Source: Tetragonia tetragonoides | Taxonomy: Eukaryota; Streptophyta; Magnoliopsida; Caryophyllales; Aizoaceae | Assembly: GCA_038025085.1 (NCBI GenBank) | Contig: CM076148.1 | Span: 18,944,001 to 19,008,000, forward strand | DNA: 64,000 nt | Direction of reading: 5' to 3' | Part shown: in pieces, positions 58,521-64,000 of the stretch | Position numbering within the stretch: position 1 is the first letter of the stretch | Layout: every line of letters starts with the position of its first letter | Translations under genes and position numbers: made by a program | Notes under the pieces: generated by a model | Databases searched by the model: none | What the model was told of the DNA's origin: nothing | The model's input: only the letters and a program-made list of their open reading frames with translations

Positions 58521-59265
58521 CATGATTTGCAGAGCTGCAGTTTGGTGGAAAAATGAATCAATATTCCCACCAAGAAACAAATGCTTATCCTATTGAGGTA
58601 GTGAACATGATCTCAACTAGATGGATGGAGTGGTAGACTTGTGTTATCAAAACTCCTAATGATGCGAATGCTACACCAAATGCAATAGTTCTAAGCTTTG
58701 AGCATGAGGGATATAAGAGTTTACGTGGCGGATGGACCTGTGGGCAACACTCATTCCTTTGCAGCCTAGTCAAAGGACTCAAGGTGGATCATAAAGGTCT
58801 TTTATGCTAGAGGGAGTTGCAAAGGTTGTGGAACTATTTTACCCATGCAATTAGGGGAGCTCTTAAGGCTGTGGAAGAGTTGAACAATGGAGGTGACATA
58901 ATCACAAGGTGAAATGATGCGCTAGGTGTGGTGGAAGACGTTGAGAATTTTTTACCCTTTAATTCCATGGAACTGGCAATAGTTTTGTATTGCAAAACTG
59001 ATAGGATGCACATGACAGACATAATAAGAGGGTTTTGAATTGGGTCTACTATTTTTGTTGTCATTTCTATTGGATAAGGACCAGAAGCGGGACCAGAGAG
59101 TTCCTTCTTCTATTTCTATTAAGATAGAATAAGTGCGAAAACGTGTAAAGTAAAGAGCATTGTAAACACAATATTTTTAGTATGGAAAACCACCCGATGC
59201 TCAATTCAGATATAAAAACTACGACCCATACCTCTACAAAATTTAACAACTACTTGTTGAATTAC
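58521..59265. other. No recognised gene
   Basis: Decayed sequence to the right of the LINE remnant. It has no open frame with a known motif. Confidence 0.55.
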
Positions 59266-59269
59266 TCGA

Positions 59270-59752
59270 GTCAATGTGTCCTACAACCTCTAGACTTCGA
59301 TACAATCGCACACCTAACTCTAGATGCTGATGAACGGTTTACTTACCACTGTCAAAGAGCATTAGAACTACCTCTAGTCCTATGCTTGCGCCAAGCCAAT
59401 TAGCTTGAAATATCTGCCAAGGAGTTTACAACCTTTGAGTATTTCTTAACAAGCCAATTAAAAGTTTACAAATAAGCCAATTAACTGCAATATCTCCCAA
59501 TGAGTTTACAACCTTTGAGTGTTTCTTAACAAGCAAATTAAAAGTTTACTCTAGTCAATGTGTCCTATAACCTCTAAACTTCAATACAACCGCACACCTA
59601 ACTCTAGATGCCAATGAACGGTTTAACTTACCACCGTCAAAGAGCAACTACCTCTAGTCTTATACTTGCGCCAAGCCAATTAGCTTGCAATATCTCCCAA
59701 GGAGTTTACAACCTTTGAGTATTTCTTTAACAAGAAAATTAAAAGTTTACAT
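59270..59752. repeat. Direct duplication (~284 bp period) with an inner ~78-bp repeat
   Basis: TCAATGTGTCCTA(C/T)AACCTCTA occurs at 59271 and 59554, followed in both copies by CGCACACCTAACTCTAGATG and CTTGCGCCAAGCCAATTAGC. Inside, AAGCCAATTA...TTTACAACCTTTGAG is itself repeated (59391 and 59468). Non-coding. Confidence 0.85.
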
Positions 59753-60290
59753 AAGTCTTAAGTGACATGACTTAATGAGACAATGAACATAGCTTGGAAC
59801 AATGAGTTAGGACCATTTTACTTCACTTATGTATGAACGTTATTTTGCATAGATGATGGAAAAAAAGTTTTCTTTTGAAAGATAAAGCTTTGAGAACTAA
59901 AACACCTAACGTGCCTTTGACTAATGTTCAATCCGCCTCTTGTATAGAGGGACCATGCTTGGCCAAGTCATCTTCCAAAAACGCAAGGGAATAACAAAGT
60001 ACAACTTTAATTAATATTTTGCCAAGGCTAAGGAGACATATATATTAAATCTGATTGTTTTAATCCTAGCAAACATCCTAGTACATCAAAGAATCAGATT
60101 CTCATTTATCCAAATCATTGTTGCACATGGCTCCATAAAGGGGTTATTTAATATCGCACCCACACAGTGTAGCACCCACTGCTTTCCTCCAACAAAAAGA
60201 CTTGTATCAAAAAATACAGGTGAAAGAGAGGTAGAGAGTATTGCCTTTTTGCTTGTGGGTCCTGCTGCCATTTCCTTTCTTTTTAATTTG
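59753..60290. other. No recognised gene
   Basis: AT-rich spacer before the (TC)n tract. I see nothing that can be named. Confidence 0.55.

Positions 60291-60362
<72 letters not shown>
60291..60362. repeat. (TC)n microsatellite
   Basis: About 36 TC units, uninterrupted. Confidence 0.97.
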
Positions 60363-60365
<3 letters not shown>

Positions 60366-61289
60366 TACATTGCTTCTGTTATAATGCACAGCACCGTCCG
60401 GTTCAGTTTGTGAGCCGTTGAATTTGGGGTGTAATCTCAGCCCTCCATTTATTTGGCCTATTACCTACTAGGCCTGTGAGTTTCATTTTCACACGTATTT
60501 CAAACTTAAGCGACATTTATCTCGACTCTCGAGTCTGAACTCCCTTCCCCACCCCCTTCCCCTTCACCTCCATCCTCCACCCCCACCTCCACCCTCCATG
60601 TCAATCGTTCTTGTTAAGGAAGTTGAACCCCCTATCTGTCTCATTCCATTGAATAGAAGTTGAAGCATCCATACACAAAACTAGAGGTAAGTTCTCAACT
60701 GAAGAATGAAAAATTTGCTTATTGTTTTAGGTTGATTTATTGAATAAATTTGCTAAATGCGAAGCCCAGTGATGCGGAATTGATATTATTCAGAAATTAG
60801 GTGGAAATGGTTGATTTAATTTTATTGTTGGGTTGGGTTGATTTATGAATGATAATTGAATCTCTTTTTTGGGTATTTTTTCTTGTATATAGTTACTGTG
60901 TTTGAGTGATTTATAATTTTTGTGTTTGTGTGGATGGTGTTAAATTTGATTGGGAACATTAAGTAATGTATCAATTGGAGTACTTATTGCTTACAAAGTG
61001 TGGTAATTGGAGTGAAATAGGGTAGTATAGTGATTGAGAAACTGGTAATGTCCACCTTAAATGGCAGATGTTGATATTCATCATGGCGAATGTTCAATTT
61101 GATTGATTTGAACTCGTTTATAGTAGTATGCAATCTTGATGTCCATATCGATTAACCAATAAATATATGTAAGGATCCCGTGGTTGGAGAAACGTAAAGT
61201 GTTGCAATTGGTGCACCAAATATGTTACAGAGCATCATTATTGGTAGCACTATCAAAAGTTGCTTAAAACACTGTACTATTGAAGTTGA
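60363..61289. other. No recognised gene; C-rich then AT-rich spacer
   Basis: 60540-60600 is CCCCACC-rich on the plus strand, similar to a CT-rich plant leader. The rest is AT-rich, with no coding sequence recognised. It may be the upstream region of the degenerate gene further right. Confidence 0.45.
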
Positions 61290-61560
61290 CACCTCACTTT
61301 TTAAGCACACCTCTCCCGAATAAGCACACACCCAATTATCCCTAATGTGCTTAAAAGGCCTCACCCATCTACCCCACAAGATTTTTATACCACCCATCTC
61401 TCACACGTGGTCCCCGCCTTCTCCTTCCATCCTCCCCTTTGTGGCCCCATTTTTAAACTAAGCAAGTGTGCTTAAATAAGCACTGTGCTTGTTTGAGGGT
61501 GTGCCTAAGAATCCCAAATATTGGTGAAGCACACCCTCTCTCCTCTCGAAGCACACCAAT
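61290..61560. repeat. Cluster of AAGCACAC words in both orientations
   Basis: TAAGCACACC, GTGTGCTTAAATAAGCACT and GAAGCACACC recur, several as inverted pairs. This may be a small foldback element; ends and target duplications are not evident. Confidence 0.4.
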
Positions 61561-62249
61561 AAGGGTGCCCTAATACACCAATTACTACAGCATGTAATTA
61601 TTAATGATTGTGATCATATGGTGCACCAGTAGAAAGTGCGAATACATCAAATCAAAAGATTTGATTTTCGAACAGTTTTGGAAAACTATTCATAGATTAA
61701 TTTTTATAGATGCAAAATTGAAAGATCGGATGGTGAATTGGCAGGCTCAATGGTAGCATGTAGGAGTTTGGATAGCACAAAGTTAGGAGATGAACCTCAG
61801 GAAAAAGAGGATACTCGAAAGTGGCCAAAATCATCATATCAAGTCTTTATGTAAGGATGCAATGTACTTGTTTGAAAAGTATTTAAAAGATAATTTATTT
61901 TGTTTAGTTGGAAATAATCGGTGGTAAATGGCAGAGATGACCTAAAGAGGAAGATTCCACCACATCAAGTGAAAGGCTTACCGATAAGGAAACAAGTATG
62001 TGGTTCTTAATTATCCAAAACGCTAGTATGCAGTACATGTAATATTTATTCGTAGTTGCTAACCGAAGTTATTTTAAATCAGAACAATATTTTTGCCACG
62101 GCATGGAAGACGCAACATCCAAGAAGAAGAAGAAGTATAAGAATGATCAGAAAGTGTTATCAGTAAGCCTACAAAATGAGGAAGGGGAAGAGGAACGAGA
62201 ACGTGCGTTGTGACCCGCATGGTGTAGTAAAGTTATTTTCTGATTTGTC

Positions 62250-63507
62250 CCATGAAAAAGGAAATAATTAGGAAGCTTGGGTTCTGAACATTGTTAGAAT
62301 TTCCTCCCCACCATCTACGAAGGGGGGTGGTGAATTGGATGGTAGATTACTATGATCCGAGTTCACGCATGGTGAACATCAACGGTTATATGTGGAGTAT
62401 AACAACAAAAGATGTGAAAGAACTGATTGGTTTTAAGGATAAAGGAGAAGATGTGGAAGACATTTCATCGTATGAAGGTATTTCAAGGAAAAAGCTATAT
62501 TATGAAAATATAACAAAATGTGATTTTGAGGAGGCAATCGTGGGGATGCCAATTTGAAGGAGATGACGACGTGCATTTCAAATGTATGGTGGTGTTATAT
62601 GTGCTGACAGGGTATTTGTGTCCAAGCGCTCAATTGACCCCGACCAATGTTACATGTAATCAAAGATTTGGATTGGGTGCTAAAGATAAATTGGGCAAAG
62701 TATCTCCTACACAAATTATATAATGGAAATGAAAAATACAAGGTGGGGAGAAGGAAAAATGTGGATGGATGCACGCATCATCTAATGGTAAATACTTATT
62801 TTATTTATTTTAATAGTAATCATGTTTAGTTGAAGAGTAGTTAGTTTGATGACTTAAATATTGTTGTTTTTTATGTGATGTAGTTGTTCTATTTGGAACG
62901 TTGTTTCATTGTGGCTGGTGCACCAATTAAGAAGCAATTGCCAGGTTGGCTAAATTGGACTGATGAGAATGTAAGTTCGAAGGTGGTTGGAGCGAGTGGA
63001 AAGTTGAAGTTCAGTGGCGGTAAGAGGTTTGTAAAAGATAACCAACTCTCCATATTGCAGGAGTTGGGACATCTATTGAAAGCCAATGAGGATGGGAACT
63101 TGAAAATTGAATTGTTGACAGGTAAAATGGAGGAATCGAACCATAAAATTGAGCAATTGACTAGGACAGATAACAATGGAATTATTTTGACGCAAGAGAT
63201 GAGAAATATGATATTTTCACTATTAAACGGTAAACAGGGCAATGATTGCAAAGGTTCCGGGAATGCACAAGATGAGTGCATGAATGAGGGGTGTTACGAA
63301 TCACACAACCGTAGAGATGCTAAGTGCACATTTATTGGTGAAAGAGTTGGAGAAGCTAATATCCCTGACATTTGCATCACAGAGGAATCAATTATTAAGG
63401 AGTTGGAGAAGAACATAGAAGGACAAATTGTTAGTAAAAATTTCACAATGCAAGATTTGAGACCGGAGAGGAACCTGAATCAAAAATTAGAAGTCCCCCT
63501 ATCGTGA
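62250..63507 (+). pseudogene. Degenerate Ulp1-protease-associated transposon gene, N-terminal part
   Basis: Fragments in order read IIRKLGF, a TGA, then LLEFPPHHLRRGVVNWMVDY with YDPSSRMVNINGYMWSITTK, followed by FKCMVVLYVLTGYLCPS, INWAKYLLHKLYNG and, after an intron (62788-62883, GT/AG), LFYLERCFIVAGAP. This succession fits the N-terminal region found in plant proteins annotated as Ulp1 protease family, which are commonly carried by Mutator-like transposons. Frameshifts lie near 62552 and 62650. The C-terminal part to 63507 (QELGHLLKANEDGNLKIELL) is coiled-coil-like. Earlier exon-like pieces occur from about 61780. The protease catalytic domain is not seen and would lie to the right of the window. 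The family call is by eye and moderate. Confidence 0.5.
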
Positions 63508-64000
63508 AAAGAGGTATTTGTAAATGATCTGCACAAACTGCTAAGAGGCAGAAGCGAAAATGGTGGCAGAAAACAAAGGTTTGGGAAGACGAAGATTGTG
63601 GTGAGGATGATGTTGAAAAGCCATAGGAAGACTTAAGGAAGGCGGAAAAGCCAGGTGAAAGGAAGATGGAAAAGGCAGATGAAAACAAGACAGTAGACAT
63701 TTGAACATGTCGGGGACAAAGAATTCGTAGAGTTGAATGATATCTCTTCAGGGAAGCAACTAAGTGATGGATATGTCATAAATTAATGACAAGCCAACTC
63801 CATTCAGAGTGATTCAAAGGTTGTAGAACGATGTAAGTTTACAAATGAAAAGGAGAAATTGTTCAAATATGTGTTCAACAATATCGGTTATAGTGATGGG
63901 TGAGATGACTTTCATGAGTTTACAGTTTTCTAGTGCAAATATAATTTTGAGATGATACTACCATTAACATGTGTCTATGTTACAGCGATTGCCTTTTCAA
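63508..64000. other. Right edge, Lys/Glu-rich decayed coding-like sequence
   Basis: Purine-rich GGAAGG/GAAAAG stretches (63600-63690) suggest a former acidic/basic linker of the same gene. Stops occur in every frame, and nothing definite is seen up to the edge. Confidence 0.35.

Noticed and set aside
60086..60394. Open frames with Arg-Glu repeats
   Set aside because: Translations of the (TC)n microsatellite at 60291-60362.
1..64000. tRNA, rRNA and organelle-derived insertions
   Set aside because: I saw no cloverleaf, no rRNA-like stretch and no plastid or mitochondrial gene by eye. A tRNAscan-SE run and an organelle genome search would be decisive.

Overview
This window looks like nuclear DNA of a flowering plant, most likely a eudicot. 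Two host genes with ordinary plant structure sit in a landscape of nested transposable elements. The host genes are a 14-exon TIM44-type mitochondrial import gene (33195-44901, +) and a DYW-class pentatricopeptide repeat gene (47062-48929, +) that carries one frameshift. I cannot name the species from sequence alone.

Region 1-24053 is a nest of Ty3/gypsy elements of the Tat lineage. A tandem array of about 157-bp units (1-2110 and 19149-19412) is split by a nearly complete, decayed 17-kb retrotransposon on the minus strand (2116-19148). That element has LTRs of 1374 and 1472 bp, a perfect 5-bp target duplication (CTTGT), gag, protease, reverse transcriptase, two RNase H domains and integrase. 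Between integrase and its 3' LTR it carries two multi-exon genes of the plant mobile domain (PMD) type, both antisense to the element. To the right, 19413-24053 is the 3' part of a second, plus-strand element of the same kind. It has a truncated antisense PMD gene, a roughly 75-bp tandem repeat in its 3' UTR, a matching polypurine tract and one LTR.

The most unusual signal is a GC-rich, palindrome-like module built from GCGGCT/AGCCGC words. It occurs in the U3 of each LTR and also just upstream of each antisense PMD gene. The spelling of the module is shared within one element and differs between the two elements. This suggests that the LTR and the antisense promoter of one element evolve together.

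Region 24054-33190 holds a non-autonomous hAT element (24438-25426, near-perfect 8-bp target duplication), a CACTA-like remnant split by a 2.7-kb solo LTR (27197-29874, perfect CAACC duplication), a decayed LINE (30058-32335) and a two-copy tandem duplication.

Region 33195-48929 holds the two host genes. TIM44 introns contain antisense LINE fragments, a SINE-like fragment, simple repeats and a foldback element. A 136-bp Mutator-type MITE with a perfect 9-bp target duplication lies between the genes.

Region 48930-64000 holds a SINE fragment, an unidentified set of exon-like segments (51640-52605), and a dead 4.9-kb Ty1/copia element (53463-58348) inserted in a LINE zinc-finger remnant. Further right are a duplicated non-coding block, a (TC)n tract, and a degenerate gene resembling the N-terminal part of plant Ulp1-protease-associated transposon proteins, which runs toward the right edge.
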